The notes under the pieces are model-generated. The model was given only the letters and a program-made list of their open reading frames with translations, was not told the origin of the DNA and searched no databases. From positions 1 through 64,000 of the forward strand of contig CAYWJB010000002.1 of NCBI GenBank assembly GCA_964458495.1: a stretch of DNA of 64,000 nucleotides, read 5' to 3'. This DNA comes from JANWVO01 sp964458495. GTDB lineage: Bacteria > Acidobacteriota > Terriglobia > Bryobacterales > Bryobacteraceae. Position 1 is the stretch's first letter. Each line of letters begins with the position of its first letter. Below are positions 16,388 through 25,646 of the stretch, piece after piece. The position numbers and the translations under genes are program-made.

Positions 16388-17538
16388 ACGCCATTCGCAC
16401 GCGAACCGACTGGTGGCTGTTGTCGACGACGCTGGGGCTGGCGGCGTTCGGACTGGTGATGGTTTACAGCGCCACCGCGGTGCCGGCCGAGGTCTATTCG
16501 CAGAGGCCCGGCTGGGAGCTCGCCGTGCGGCAGCTGGCGGCGATGGCGCTGGGGCTGGCGCTCATGTTCTGGATCAAGTACGTCGACTACCGCCGGCTGC
16601 GCAACGCCGCCGCCGTGGTCGCGCCCCTCTGCGTGGTGTTGATCCTGCTGGGAGCAGCCGTGGTCACCGACCGGACCGCACACCGCTGGATCCGGCTGCC
16701 CGGCTTCGGGCAGCTGCAGCCGAGCGAGCTGGCCAAACCGATGATCGTGCTCTATCTGGCATGGTTCGTCGCCTGGCGCGGGGGCAACGTCAACAGCCGC
16801 TACTCGATTGTTCCGACCCTGCTGGTGGTGGGACTGACCACGGGGCTGGTGGCGAAAGGGGACCTGGGAACGGCGCTGATCCTGCTGGTTCCCGCTCTGG
16901 TGGTGTATTCGGTGGCGGGGATCCACCGCAAGCACTTTTTTGTGGCGCTGGCGATGACTGTGGTAGTGATGACCGGGCTGATCGTGCAGAAGCCCTACCG
17001 CCTGATCCGCGTGACGTCGTATTTCGGGTTGACGGAGCAGAAGATCGCCGCCACGCCGTGGCTGCAGTGGCTGGCCGTGCGGACGGCGTCGAGCGGCGCG
17101 ACGCGGGACGCCGACTATCAGGCGCGGCAATCGCGCATCGCCATCGGGAGCGGCGGGCTGACCGGAGTGGGTCTGGGGCAGTCGAACCAGAAGCTCGGCT
17201 TCCTGCCGCTGGCGCACAACGACTTCATTTTCGGCGTCGTCGGCGAGGAGACGGGCTTTGTGGGCTGCGTGCTGCTGCTGGGCGCCTATCTGGTGTTCCT
17301 GTGGAGGGGATGGCGGGCCTGGCATCTTCTGGAGGACCCGTTCGGCCGCTACCTGGCGCTGGGCGCTTCGTCGATGATCGTGTCCCAGGCGCTCTTCCAC
17401 ATGCTGGTGACGCTGGACGCGGTGCCCACGAAGGGCATTCCGCTGCCGCTCATCAGCTATGGCGGCAGTGCAATGGTGGGGACGCTGATCACCGCCGGAT
17501 TGCTGATGAGCGTCAGCGACCGCGTTCCCGACCCATGA
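16384..17538 (+). CDS. ftsW: SEDS peptidoglycan polymerase FtsW
   Basis: FtsW is the septal glycosyltransferase of the SEDS family. It polymerises lipid II and pairs with the transpeptidase FtsI encoded in the same operon. The 384-residue protein is mostly membrane helices. Conserved segments are visible: QPSELAKP, KGDLGTALI, GLGQSNQKLGFLP, HNDFIFGVVGEETGF and GIPLPLISYGGSAM. The first ATG at 16384 overlaps the murD stop and gives a short cytoplasmic N-terminus before the first helix. The RodA paralogue normally sits elsewhere, so FtsW is the better call. Confidence 0.94.
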   Translation: MNAIRTRTDWWLLSTTLGLAAFGLVMVYSATAVPAEVYSQRPGWELAVRQLAAMALGLALMFWIKYVDYRRLRNAAAVVAPLCVVLILLGAAVVTDRTAHRWIRLPGFGQLQPSELAKPMIVLYLAWFVAWRGGNVNSRYSIVPTLLVVGLTTGLVAKGDLGTALILLVPALVVYSVAGIHRKHFFVALAMTVVVMTGLIVQKPYRLIRVTSYFGLTEQKIAATPWLQWLAVRTASSGATRDADYQARQSRIAIGSGGLTGVGLGQSNQKLGFLPLAHNDFIFGVVGEETGFVGCVLLLGAYLVFLWRGWRAWHLLEDPFGRYLALGASSMIVSQALFHMLVTLDAVPTKGIPLPLISYGGSAMVGTLITAGLLMSVSDRVPDP

Positions 17539-17548
17539 GGAGGCGCGC

Positions 17549-18658
17549 ATGCTGTTCGTGATGGCGGGCGGAGGCACGGGCGGCCATGTGGTGCCGCTGC
17601 TCGCCGTGGCGCAGGAGCTGCGGGCGATGGGGCACAGCTGCCTGTTCATAGGGACGCGGGAAGGCATCGAGTCGCGCATGGCGCCGCAGGCGGGCTTCCC
17701 GCTGGAGTGGATTCCGGCGGCGGGTTTCCAGCGCGCCGGGCTGCGCGGCAAGGCGAGGGCGCTGGCGCGCCTTCCGGTCGCGTTCCTGCGGTGCCTGAGG
17801 CTGATGCGCTCGCTGCGTCCGGCGGCGGTGTTTTCGCTCGGCGGGTATGTTGCGGCGGCGCCGGTGGCGGCGGCAGTGCTCAAGCGCGTGCCCGTGGTGC
17901 TGATGGAGCCGAACGCGGCGCCCGGTCTGACCAACCGTCTGGCGGCGCCGTTCGCCGCCGCGGCGCTGCTGGGCTTTGAGGAAACGCTGCCGCGCTTCCC
18001 GCGCGGAAAGGCGGTGGTGACGGGAATGCCGGTGCGGGAGGGGTTCTTCCGGATCCGCTGGCAGCCGCCGCAGGACGTGCTTCGCCTGCTGGTGACCGGC
18101 GGCAGCCGCGGGGCGCGGGCGTTGAACCGCGCCGTGCTGGAGAGCCTGCCGCATTTCCGCGAGAGCGGTCTGCGGGTGAGCATCACGCTGCAAGCCGGGG
18201 CGGCGTGGGCGGAAGAGCTGGAGAAAGCCCTGGCCGGCTGCGGCGTGGAGGCGCGCGCGGTGGCGTTTCTCGAGGACATGGCGGCGGCCTATTCGCAGGC
18301 TCACCTGGTGGTGAGCCGCGCAGGCGCGGGGGCGGTGGCCGAACTGGCCGCGGCGGGCATGCCGTCGGTGCTTGTGCCCTTCCCGTTCGCCGCCGACAAC
18401 CACCAGCTGCGCAACGCGGAGGCGATGCAGCGCGCCGGGGCGGCGGTGCTGATCGAAGAGAGCGGGCTGAGCGGGTGGCGGCTGTTCGAAACCGTGGCGC
18501 GGCTGGCAGCCTCGCCGGGAGAACTGGAGAGGATGAGCCGCGCGGCCCGCGCGGCGGCGCGGCCGGACGCGGCGCGGCGCGCGGCGGAGGCGCTGCTGGA
18601 GGCGGCTCGGCGCGAGGGCCGCGCGCCCGTTTCATTGACACGGGAACCGCGGGCCTGA
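17549..18658 (+). CDS. murG: UDP-GlcNAc:lipid I GlcNAc transferase
   Basis: MurG adds GlcNAc to lipid I at the inner face of the membrane, giving lipid II. The 369-residue GT28 protein starts MLFVMAGGGTGGHVVPLLA, containing the glycine-rich loop GGGTGGH. The second glycine-rich loop GGSRGARALN is also present. The UDP-GlcNAc site segment SRAGAGAVAELAAAGMPSVLVP is well kept. It follows ftsW by 10 bp, with GAGGAGG as ribosome site. The final 30 residues are poorly conserved. Confidence 0.95.
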   Translation: MLFVMAGGGTGGHVVPLLAVAQELRAMGHSCLFIGTREGIESRMAPQAGFPLEWIPAAGFQRAGLRGKARALARLPVAFLRCLRLMRSLRPAAVFSLGGYVAAAPVAAAVLKRVPVVLMEPNAAPGLTNRLAAPFAAAALLGFEETLPRFPRGKAVVTGMPVREGFFRIRWQPPQDVLRLLVTGGSRGARALNRAVLESLPHFRESGLRVSITLQAGAAWAEELEKALAGCGVEARAVAFLEDMAAAYSQAHLVVSRAGAGAVAELAAAGMPSVLVPFPFAADNHQLRNAEAMQRAGAAVLIEESGLSGWRLFETVARLAASPGELERMSRAARAAARPDAARRAAEALLEAARREGRAPVSLTREPRA

Positions 18659-18663
18659 ACAAT
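18635..18663 (+). promoter_or_regulatory. possible internal promoter before murC
   Basis: TTGACA at 18635-18640 and AACAAT at 18658-18663 are separated by 17 bp, at the very end of murG. Transcription would start only about 5 nt before the murC ATG, so it would miss the AAAGAGG ribosome site. For that reason the match may be chance. Confidence 0.3.
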
Positions 18664-18674
18664 AAAGAGGCAGA

Positions 18675-20087
18675 ATGTTTTTTCCCGCCCAACCGCTTCA
18701 CTTCACCGGCATCGGCGGCATCGGCATGAGCGGCCTGGCGCTGCTGTGCCGGGAGCTGGGCTGCGCGGTTTCGGGCTCCGATCTCCGGACGACCCCGCTG
18801 ACGCGCCGCCTGGAGGCCCTCGGCATCCGCGTGGCGCAGGGCCATGCGGCGGAAAACGTCCCCGCCGAAGCGCGGGCGGTGGTGGCGACGTCGGCGGTGG
18901 GCCCGGACAATCCGGAAGTGGCCGAGGCGCGCCGCCGCGGGTTGCCGCTGGCCACGCGGGGCGAGCTGCTGGCCGAGCTGATGCGCGGCCGGCGCGGCAT
19001 CGCCGTGGCGGGCAGCCATGGCAAGACCACCACGACCGCGATGCTCGCCTGCGCCGCCCTGGAAGCAGGGCTCGACCCCACGGTCTACGTCGGCACGCTG
19101 GCGCCGTTCCTCGAAGGCTGGAACGCCCGGCTCGGCGGGGAGATCTTCATCGCGGAGTCCGACGAAAGCGACGGGTCGTTCCTCGAGCTGGCGCCGGAGT
19201 GCGCCGTCATTACCAACATCGACCGCGAGCACCTGGATCACTGGAGGACCTTCGAAGCCGAGCGCGAGGCGTTTCTGCGGTTCGCCAACAGGATCTCGAT
19301 CGGAGGCATCGTGGCATTGTGCGCCGACGACGTCCACGCGCGCTCCCTTCTTCCCGGGCTGCGGCGCACGGCGGTCACCTACGGACATGCGCCGGACGCG
19401 CGGCTGCGGGTGGAGCGGCAGGAGTTGCACGGCGGCGGCAGCCGCTTCCGCCTGCGTTTCGGCGGAGCGGATCTGGGCGAGTTCGAGCTGCGCGTGCCCG
19501 GCGCGCACAACGTGCTGAACGCCGCCGCCTGCGCGGCGGTCCTGCTGCATCTCGGCTTGGACCCGGAACGCATCCGCGCGGGGCTGGCCGCTTACAGCGG
19601 CGCCGGGCGCAGGATGGAGGACAAGGGCAGCGCGGCGGGCGTCACGGTGATCGACGACTACGGGCACCATCCGGCGGAGATCCGCGCCACGCTGGCCGCA
19701 CTGCGGTTGCGCGCGCCGCGCCGGCTGGTTGTGCTGTTCCAGCCGCACCGGTACTCGCGCACCGAACTGCTGTTCGATGAATTCGCGCAAGCCTTCTCCG
19801 GCGCCGACGCGGTGCTGGTCACCGACATCTACGCGGCCTCGGAGCCGCCGCGGGAGGGCGTGACGGCGGCCGCGCTGGCCGAGGCCATCGGCAAGGCGGG
19901 CCACCCGGACTGCCGCTATGCGGGGCCGCTGGAAGAGGCGGTGCGCCTGGCGGCGGAGGGGCTCAAGGAAGGGGATCTGCTGCTGACGCTCGGCGCGGGC
20001 GACGTGACGTCGGCGGGGGGGCGCGTGCTGGAACTGCTCAGGGAGACGAGTGATGTCTCGCAGGAAACGGAAAGAGAACGGCGCTGA
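18675..20087 (+). CDS. murC: UDP-MurNAc:L-alanine ligase
   Basis: MurC adds L-alanine to UDP-MurNAc, the first step of stem peptide assembly. The 470-residue protein begins with the UDP-binding loop HFTGIGGIGMSGLA. It carries the P-loop GSHGKTTT (K117), the segment ESDESDGSFL and the DDYGHHPAEI motif, all diagnostic for MurC. AAAGAGG lies just before the ATG. Its last 35 bases overlap ftsQ in another frame. In many bacteria murB and ddl follow murC, but here ftsQ does. Confidence 0.96.
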   Translation: MFFPAQPLHFTGIGGIGMSGLALLCRELGCAVSGSDLRTTPLTRRLEALGIRVAQGHAAENVPAEARAVVATSAVGPDNPEVAEARRRGLPLATRGELLAELMRGRRGIAVAGSHGKTTTTAMLACAALEAGLDPTVYVGTLAPFLEGWNARLGGEIFIAESDESDGSFLELAPECAVITNIDREHLDHWRTFEAEREAFLRFANRISIGGIVALCADDVHARSLLPGLRRTAVTYGHAPDARLRVERQELHGGGSRFRLRFGGADLGEFELRVPGAHNVLNAAACAAVLLHLGLDPERIRAGLAAYSGAGRRMEDKGSAAGVTVIDDYGHHPAEIRATLAALRLRAPRRLVVLFQPHRYSRTELLFDEFAQAFSGADAVLVTDIYAASEPPREGVTAAALAEAIGKAGHPDCRYAGPLEEAVRLAAEGLKEGDLLLTLGAGDVTSAGGRVLELLRETSDVSQETERERR

Positions 20088-20913
20088 CGAGCCCCGGCGC
20101 CAGCTGCCGGTGCGGCGGTGGCTGCAATGGGCGGGCTGGATCCTCGCCCTGTCCGGCGCGGCTGCCGGCGCCGCCTTCTTCCTGCTCGAGTGGAACCGGT
20201 TCCTTTCGCAGGACCCGCGCTTTTTCCTGGCCGAAGAGGACTCGCCCCGCTCGGGCATCTCCATCGAGGGCGCGCGCCGCGTGCCGCGCGCCGCCGTGCT
20301 GAAGGTGTTCGCCGCCGACCGCGGCCGCAGCATCGCCGACATCGACATCGACCGCCGCCGCGAGGAACTGCGCCGCCTGGACTGGGTGCGCGAGGCCACG
20401 GTGCGGCGGGTGTGGCCGGACCGCCTGCTGGTGAGGATCGAGGAACGCGAACCGGTGGCGCTGATCCAGGCGCCCGCAGGCATCTCGGGCAGCTTCGGCG
20501 AGCCCCTCCGCATGCGTCCCATGCTGATCGACGCCGACGGCGTCATCCTGCCCCTGGCGGGCCCGGCGCCGGGCTCGCTGCCGCTCCTGCTCGGCGTGCG
20601 GCCCGAGCAGGACGTGGAACACCGCAGGAAGCTCGTGCGGCTGATGCAGCGCGTGCTGGAGGAGCTGCGCCCCGCTGCCTCCAGCATTCCGGAGGTCGAC
20701 GTGACGGACCCGGAAAACATCCGCATCGGATACCAGACGGGGGACCAGATGGTGGTGCTGGTGCTGGGCAACGAGAAGTTTCTTGAAAGGCTGAACGTGT
20801 TCCTCGGGCATCTGGATGCGATCCGGGACCGGCTCTCGCACCGCGCCGTGCTCGACCTGACGACGGAAGGCCGCATTACACTGGTGGAAGCTTCTCCGGA
20901 GGACAGACACTAA
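20053..20913 (+). CDS. ftsQ: cell division protein FtsQ/DivIB
   Basis: FtsQ is a bitopic membrane protein that links FtsL and its partners to the divisome. The 286-residue protein has a basic cytoplasmic tail (MSRRKRKE...) and one membrane helix near residues 28-48. A POTRA domain follows (from about residue 66, ISIEGARRVPRAAVLKVF), then the DWVREATVRRVWPDRLLVRIEEREPVA-type FtsQ core in which single residues vary. The ATG at 20053 is preferred over the adjacent GTG at 20050 because AGGGAGA lies at the right distance. The start overlaps murC by 35 bp. Confidence 0.9.
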   Translation: MSRRKRKENGADEPRRQLPVRRWLQWAGWILALSGAAAGAAFFLLEWNRFLSQDPRFFLAEEDSPRSGISIEGARRVPRAAVLKVFAADRGRSIADIDIDRRREELRRLDWVREATVRRVWPDRLLVRIEEREPVALIQAPAGISGSFGEPLRMRPMLIDADGVILPLAGPAPGSLPLLLGVRPEQDVEHRRKLVRLMQRVLEELRPAASSIPEVDVTDPENIRIGYQTGDQMVVLVLGNEKFLERLNVFLGHLDAIRDRLSHRAVLDLTTEGRITLVEASPEDRH

Positions 20914-20916
20914 ACC

Positions 20917-22116
20917 GTGGCCAAGAGAGCGCAGTACGCCGCCGGACTGGACCTGGGCAGCGCATGGACGCGGCTGGTGGTCGTGTCGCTGGAAAACGGG
21001 CTGGTCCGCTACCTGACGCATGCGGCCGAGGTCTCGCGCGGCTGGCACCGCGGCCAGATTGCGGACCAGAATGCGGTGGCCGGCTGTGTGCGCCGCGTCT
21101 TCGAGCAGTGCGCGCGAAAGCTGCGCGAGCCGGTGGGTTCGGCCGTCGTGGGCGTGGGAGGGCCGGGTGTGCGCTGCAGGCAGGGGCGCGGGGTGTACGA
21201 TTTCGGACCGCGGCGGCGCGTGCAGCAGGACGACATCGTGCAGGCGCTGAAGCTGGCGGCGCAGTCGCCGCTCGAGCCGGACCGGATGCTGCTGCAGGTG
21301 CTGCCGCAGGATTTCACGCTGGACGGGCGCCCGCCCATCCCGCATCCGCTCAACGTGGAGTGCGAGCGGTTCGAGGCGCATGCGTTGATGATCACGGCCT
21401 CGCGGCAGGAGCACCAGACGGTGGTGAGCGCCGTGCAGCAGGCGGGCGTGCAGGTGGAAGAGACGGTGTTCGAGGCGATGGCCTCGGCCTACGCCTGCAT
21501 TCTGCCCGAGGAGCGGGCCAGCGGTGTGGCGCTGCTCGACATCGGCGCGCACAGTTCGAACGTGGTCTTCTATGACGGCGATTCGATGCTGTTCGCCGCG
21601 GGGCTGCCGGTGTCCGGCGATCACTTCACGCGCGACATCAGCACCGTGCACGGCGTCTCCTACGAGGAGGCGGAGCGGTTGAAGCTGGCCTACGGCTGCG
21701 CGCACACGGCGCCTTCCGGCGACAACATCATCATCGAGCTGCCCGCCGAGGGCGGGCGCACGGGCCGGGAAGTGAGCCGCCGGGCCCTGGTGGAGACGCT
21801 GGAGGCGCGCGCCGGACAGGTGTTCGAGATTGTCGAGTCCTGCCGGCAGCGCCACGCGCGGGACATGCACCTGGGCGAAGGGCTGGTGCTGTGCGGCGGC
21901 GGCGCGCTGCTGGAAGGGATGGTGCAGGAGGCCGAGCGGCTGCTGCGCTGCCCGGCGCGTCTCGGCCTGACGCGTGGCGTGCTGGAATGGCCCGACGAGC
22001 TCTGTTCGCCGGCATGGACGGCGGCCGCCGGGCTGGCGATGTATTCGGCAAGGCTGCAGTCACGCCGCGAAGGCGCGGGCAGCACGGGACTGTTCGGCCT
22101 GTTTCGGGGAAAATGA
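20917..22116 (+). CDS. ftsA: cell division protein FtsA
   Basis: FtsA is an actin-like ATPase that tethers FtsZ to the membrane and recruits later division proteins. The 399-residue protein has the actin-fold phosphate loop GLDLGSAWTRLVV near the N-terminus and the second motif LLDIGAHSSNVVFYDG. The late motif VLCGGGALLEGMV is also present. The C-terminus ends STGLFGLFRGK, a short amphipathic membrane-targeting helix as in other FtsA proteins. It starts with GTG, 3 bp after ftsQ. It is a little shorter than the 410-420 residues common in the family. Confidence 0.93.
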   Translation: MAKRAQYAAGLDLGSAWTRLVVVSLENGLVRYLTHAAEVSRGWHRGQIADQNAVAGCVRRVFEQCARKLREPVGSAVVGVGGPGVRCRQGRGVYDFGPRRRVQQDDIVQALKLAAQSPLEPDRMLLQVLPQDFTLDGRPPIPHPLNVECERFEAHALMITASRQEHQTVVSAVQQAGVQVEETVFEAMASAYACILPEERASGVALLDIGAHSSNVVFYDGDSMLFAAGLPVSGDHFTRDISTVHGVSYEEAERLKLAYGCAHTAPSGDNIIIELPAEGGRTGREVSRRALVETLEARAGQVFEIVESCRQRHARDMHLGEGLVLCGGGALLEGMVQEAERLLRCPARLGLTRGVLEWPDELCSPAWTAAAGLAMYSARLQSRREGAGSTGLFGLFRGK

Positions 22117-22158
22117 GGAGAACGCGCCGGCGCCAGGCGCGAGGCAACTGAGGTCACC

Positions 22159-23487
22159 ATGGCAGAACTGGATTCGCTGAAGTTCGAGATTCAGGACGAG
22201 CAGCTCGGCGGCACGCGCATCAAGGTGGTGGGCGTGGGCGGCGGCGGCTCGAACGCGGTCAGCCGGATGATCGATGCCGGCGTGCGCGGTGTGGAGTTCT
22301 TCGTGATGAACACCGACGCGCAGGCGCTGCGCTCGTCGCCGGTGCCGAACAAGATCGCGCTGGGGGCGCGCATCACGCACGGGTTGGGCGCCGGTTCGGA
22401 TCCGGAGATCGGCCGCCAGGCGGCGCTGGAAGACACCGAGCGGATCCTCGACGTGCTGGAGGGCGCCGACATGGTGTTCATCGCCGCGGGGCTCGGAGGC
22501 GGCACGGGCACGGGCGCCGCGCCTGTGGTGGCGGCGCTGGCCAAGCAACTGGAGGCGCTCACCGTGGCGGTGGTCACCCGGCCATTCGCGTTCGAAGGGC
22601 CGCGGCGCATGAAGCAGGCGGAGCGCGGCCTGGCCGAGCTGCACGCCACGGTGGATTGCGTCATCTCGATTCCCAACGACCGGCTGATCGAGCTGGTGCC
22701 GCCGGGGACGTCGTTCTTCGAAGCATTCCGCCTGGCGGACGACGTGCTGCGGCAGGGCGTGCAGGGCATCAGCGACATCATCACCACCCCGGGCCTGATC
22801 AACCGCGATTTCGCCGACGTGCGGGCCATCATGCTGGGCATGGGCTTCGCCATCATGGGGACGGCGTCGGCGCGCGGGCCGCAGGCGGCCGTGGAGGCCG
22901 CGCGCGGCGCCATCGCCTGTCCGTTGCTGGAGGAAGGCGGCCTGCAGGGCGCGCGCGCCATCCTGCTCAACATCACTGCCCCGCCGTCGCTGAGCCTGCA
23001 CGAAATGCACGAGGCGTGCAAGCTGATCCGCGAGGCCACGGGCAACCCGGATGTGCAGATCAACTTCGGGCTGGTGCCGGACTCCTCGCTCGACGACGAA
23101 GTGCGCATCACCGTGATCGCCACCGGCTTCCAGCGGGAGGGGCTGCCGCAGGTGGAGCGCACGCAGGTGCCGGTGCAGCGCCGCGCGGCCGGCGCAGCCG
23201 CGCCGGAGGCGCCGTCCGGGCCGCTGATTGTCGAACCGCCCGCCCCCGCGCCGGCTGCGGTGGCGCGCCGGTTCGAACCCGAACCCGAGCCCGAGTTTGT
23301 CCCCGGGCCGGAACCGCTGGACGAAACCGTCTTCGATCTCGAACCGGCGCCGGAAGAGACGGCGCCCGTGGCGGGGCCGCCGCCTCAGGCCGCTCCGCCG
23401 GCAGCGGGCCCGCCCGACGAGATCCTGCCCTTTGACGACATCGAGACCCCTCCGGTGCTGCGCCGCGAGAGAAAATTGTTTTCGTAG
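22159..23487 (+). CDS. ftsZ: cell division GTPase FtsZ
   Basis: FtsZ is the tubulin-like GTPase that forms the division ring. The 442-residue protein has the N-terminal loop GVGGGGSNAV and MNTDAQAL. The tubulin signature GGGTGTG is at residues 113-119 and the NRDFADV T7-loop segment follows. After the core (about residue 330) comes an unusually proline- and glutamate-rich linker of roughly 90 residues. The C-terminal peptide, PPVLRRERKLFS, keeps the hydrophobic-plus-arginine character that FtsA binds but differs from the usual IPxFLR form. It starts 42 bp after ftsA and abuts murA. Confidence 0.96.
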   Translation: MAELDSLKFEIQDEQLGGTRIKVVGVGGGGSNAVSRMIDAGVRGVEFFVMNTDAQALRSSPVPNKIALGARITHGLGAGSDPEIGRQAALEDTERILDVLEGADMVFIAAGLGGGTGTGAAPVVAALAKQLEALTVAVVTRPFAFEGPRRMKQAERGLAELHATVDCVISIPNDRLIELVPPGTSFFEAFRLADDVLRQGVQGISDIITTPGLINRDFADVRAIMLGMGFAIMGTASARGPQAAVEAARGAIACPLLEEGGLQGARAILLNITAPPSLSLHEMHEACKLIREATGNPDVQINFGLVPDSSLDDEVRITVIATGFQREGLPQVERTQVPVQRRAAGAAAPEAPSGPLIVEPPAPAPAAVARRFEPEPEPEFVPGPEPLDETVFDLEPAPEETAPVAGPPPQAAPPAAGPPDEILPFDDIETPPVLRRERKLFS

Positions 23488-24816
23488 ATGAGCATTCCGG
23501 GAGCCGCGCTGAAAGCCGAACCGATGGTTCTTCGCGGGGGCAAGCCGCTGGCGGGCGAGGTGTCGCTGCGCGGGGCGAAGAACGCACTGCCGAAGATCAT
23601 GGTGGCTGCGCTGTTGACGGATGAGAAGTGCGTGCTGCGCAATGTCGCCCGCATCCTCGACGTCAGCATCACGGCGGAGCTGATCCACGCCCTCGGCGGC
23701 GAGGTCGTCGAGCCCGAACCCGGAACGCTCGAGATCCGCGCCGCCAATCTGCGCCCCATGGAGCGCTCCGTGCTGCGCGAGTTCTCCGGCAAGAGCCGCA
23801 TCCCGATCCTGACCTGCGGCCCGCTGCTGGCGCGTTTCGGAACGGCGCCCGTGCCGTCGCTCGGGGGCTGCCGCATCGGGTCGAGACCCGTGGACTTCCA
23901 CCTTCGCGCGCTGCAGGACCTCGGCGCCGTGCTCCACGACGAAGCCCACGACGCGCACCTGACGGCGGCGAGGCTCCAGGGCAACAAGATCAGGCTCGAC
24001 TATCCCAGCGTCGGCGCCACCGAGCAGGTGATCCTCGCCGCGGTCCTCGCCGACGGCGTGACCGAGCTTTCCAACGCCGCCGTCGAGCCCGAGATCATGG
24101 ACCTGATCATGGTGCTTCAGAAGATGGGCGCCATCATCAGCGTCGACGTCGACCGCGTGATCAAAATCATCGGCGTGCGCCAGTTGCGCGGCTACGACCA
24201 CGAGACGATCCCCGACCGCCTGGAGGCGGCCAGCTGGGCCTGCGCCGCCGTGGCCACCAACGGGCGCATCTTCGTGCGCCATGCGCAGCAGGCGCCCATG
24301 ATGACGTTCCTCAACAGGCTGCGCCAGATCGGCGGCGACTTCCGCGTGGCCGCCGATGGCATCGAGTTCTGGCGCGCCGGCGAGCGGTTGCGCTCCACCG
24401 CCGTCGAGACGGACGTCTACCCGGGATTCTCCACCGACTACCAGCAGCCTTTCGTCATCGCGCTGACGCAGGCCGAGGGCGTCTCCATCGTGCATGAGAC
24501 CGTCTACGAGGACCGGTTCGGCTACGTGGAGGCGCTGCGCCGCATGGGCGCGCAGATCCAGCTCTACCGTGAATGCCTGGGCGGGCTGCGCTGCCGCTTC
24601 GGGCAGCGCAACTACCGCCATTCGGCCGTGATCGTCGGCCCCACGCCCCTGCGCGGCGCCGACATCGAGATCCCGGACCTGCGCGCCGGTTTCAGCTACG
24701 TCATCGCGGCGCTCGCCGCCGCGGGGGAGTCCCGGCTGTCGAACACCGGCCTGATCGAGCGCGGATACGAGAACCTGAGCGGCAAGCTCCGCGCCCTCGG
24801 CGCGGAACTGCTTTGA
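23488..24816 (+). CDS. murA: UDP-GlcNAc 1-carboxyvinyltransferase
   Basis: MurA transfers enolpyruvate from PEP to UDP-GlcNAc, the first committed step of peptidoglycan synthesis. The 442-residue protein has the RGAKNALPKIM motif near the N-terminus. The loop GGCRIGSRPVD carries C128 at the position of the catalytic, fosfomycin-reactive cysteine, so sensitivity would be expected on sequence grounds. It also has YPGFSTDYQQPF. It starts directly at the ftsZ stop with no gap and ends the dcw cluster. A murA gene in this place is unusual in the textbook cluster. A second murA elsewhere cannot be excluded. Confidence 0.93.
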   Translation: MSIPGAALKAEPMVLRGGKPLAGEVSLRGAKNALPKIMVAALLTDEKCVLRNVARILDVSITAELIHALGGEVVEPEPGTLEIRAANLRPMERSVLREFSGKSRIPILTCGPLLARFGTAPVPSLGGCRIGSRPVDFHLRALQDLGAVLHDEAHDAHLTAARLQGNKIRLDYPSVGATEQVILAAVLADGVTELSNAAVEPEIMDLIMVLQKMGAIISVDVDRVIKIIGVRQLRGYDHETIPDRLEAASWACAAVATNGRIFVRHAQQAPMMTFLNRLRQIGGDFRVAADGIEFWRAGERLRSTAVETDVYPGFSTDYQQPFVIALTQAEGVSIVHETVYEDRFGYVEALRRMGAQIQLYRECLGGLRCRFGQRNYRHSAVIVGPTPLRGADIEIPDLRAGFSYVIAALAAAGESRLSNTGLIERGYENLSGKLRALGAELL

Positions 24817-24847
24817 GCCGCCGCTGCGCCGGCCAACCCGCCACGGC

Positions 24848-25423
24848 TCAGGCCACTCTTTCCTGCGGAAACCGCTTGCCCGGCGCCTCCGGCCGCGCCG
24901 CCGGCGCCGGTTCGTCATCCATGCTGCGCCACGGATTCTCCGTCCGCCCGTGAAAGTACTCGTCGATCGGGTAGAGCGAATAGGGCTGGAGTTCGCGGAA
25001 CACCTTGCCCAGCTTGGCCTCGATCCGGTACACCATGTGGAAGAACTGCCCGCGGTCGATTTTCAGTTTGCGCACGCACAGGCGGGAGTCGGCGCCGAGC
25101 AGGAAATGGTAACGGAACAAATTCCACTCTTCCGGCGTCAGGTGGCGGCGGCTGACGAGGTAGAAATCTGCGATGTATTCCTCGTTTTTCATGCCCCAGG
25201 TAATCCGCCGTCCGCCGCGCGGCGAGTATTCGAGGCTCACCCGGCTGAATCTCTTTTCCTGCTCCACACATTTCCGGAACCGCGCGTAACAGGCGCGGAA
25301 AATGCTGCGAAACACGCAGGCGCAGGGCACCATCCGGCCGCGGGCCTCCCGGAGGCCGAGTCCGCGGCAGTGCACACATTTCATCGAGGCCAGGCCGATT
25401 GTTTCGGAACGGGTCCACTCCAT
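24848..25423 (-). CDS. hypothetical protein with CxxCxGxG zinc finger and HTH-like C-terminus
   Basis: I do not recognise this 191-residue protein. The N-terminus has CVHCRGLG followed by PCAC, resembling half of a DnaJ-type zinc finger, and two more cysteines (FRACYARFRKC) lie close by. The C-terminal half is basic and helical (LTPEEWNLFRYHFLLGAD, KIDRGQFFHMVYRIEAKLG). It has the look of a helix-turn-helix DNA-binding region, which is inference. The ATG at 25421-25423 is chosen because AGAGGAAAG lies before it; the frame opens 10 codons earlier without such a site. It is divergent from the CI-like repressor gene at 25694 across an AT-rich control region, which suggests a regulatory pair. Confidence 0.65.
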   Translation of the reverse strand: MEWTRSETIGLASMKCVHCRGLGLREARGRMVPCACVFRSIFRACYARFRKCVEQEKRFSRVSLEYSPRGGRRITWGMKNEEYIADFYLVSRRHLTPEEWNLFRYHFLLGADSRLCVRKLKIDRGQFFHMVYRIEAKLGKVFRELQPYSLYPIDEYFHGRTENPWRSMDDEPAPAARPEAPGKRFPQERVA

Positions 25424-25646
25424 ATTGGTTCTTTCCTCTTCTGATTCAGGCATCCGGCCTCACCCCGGACGCCCGGAATTCCTGCCTCCCATCTTCTCCG
25501 CGCCGCACAGACCGTCAACAGATTCTCCGCGCGCCCCGGCAACTCTGCCGCCAGGAAATTCCAGGACATCCATAAGTTATAGATATACATAGAGATAATA
25601 TATCGGTGCGCTTTGTATTAAATCTTGTTAATTTCCAGTGCCGGCC

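Noticed and set aside
24814..24850. TGAGCCG/CGGCTCA inverted repeat after murA as a terminator
   Set aside because: The 7-bp stem has a loop of over 20 nt and no U-rich run, so it is not a convincing terminator.
22060..24918. Very long open frame on the minus strand opposite ftsZ and murA, and similar frames opposite most genes
   Set aside because: At this G+C content antisense frames stay open by chance. Their sequences are rich in Arg, His and Gln, have no motifs, and mirror genes with clear family signatures.
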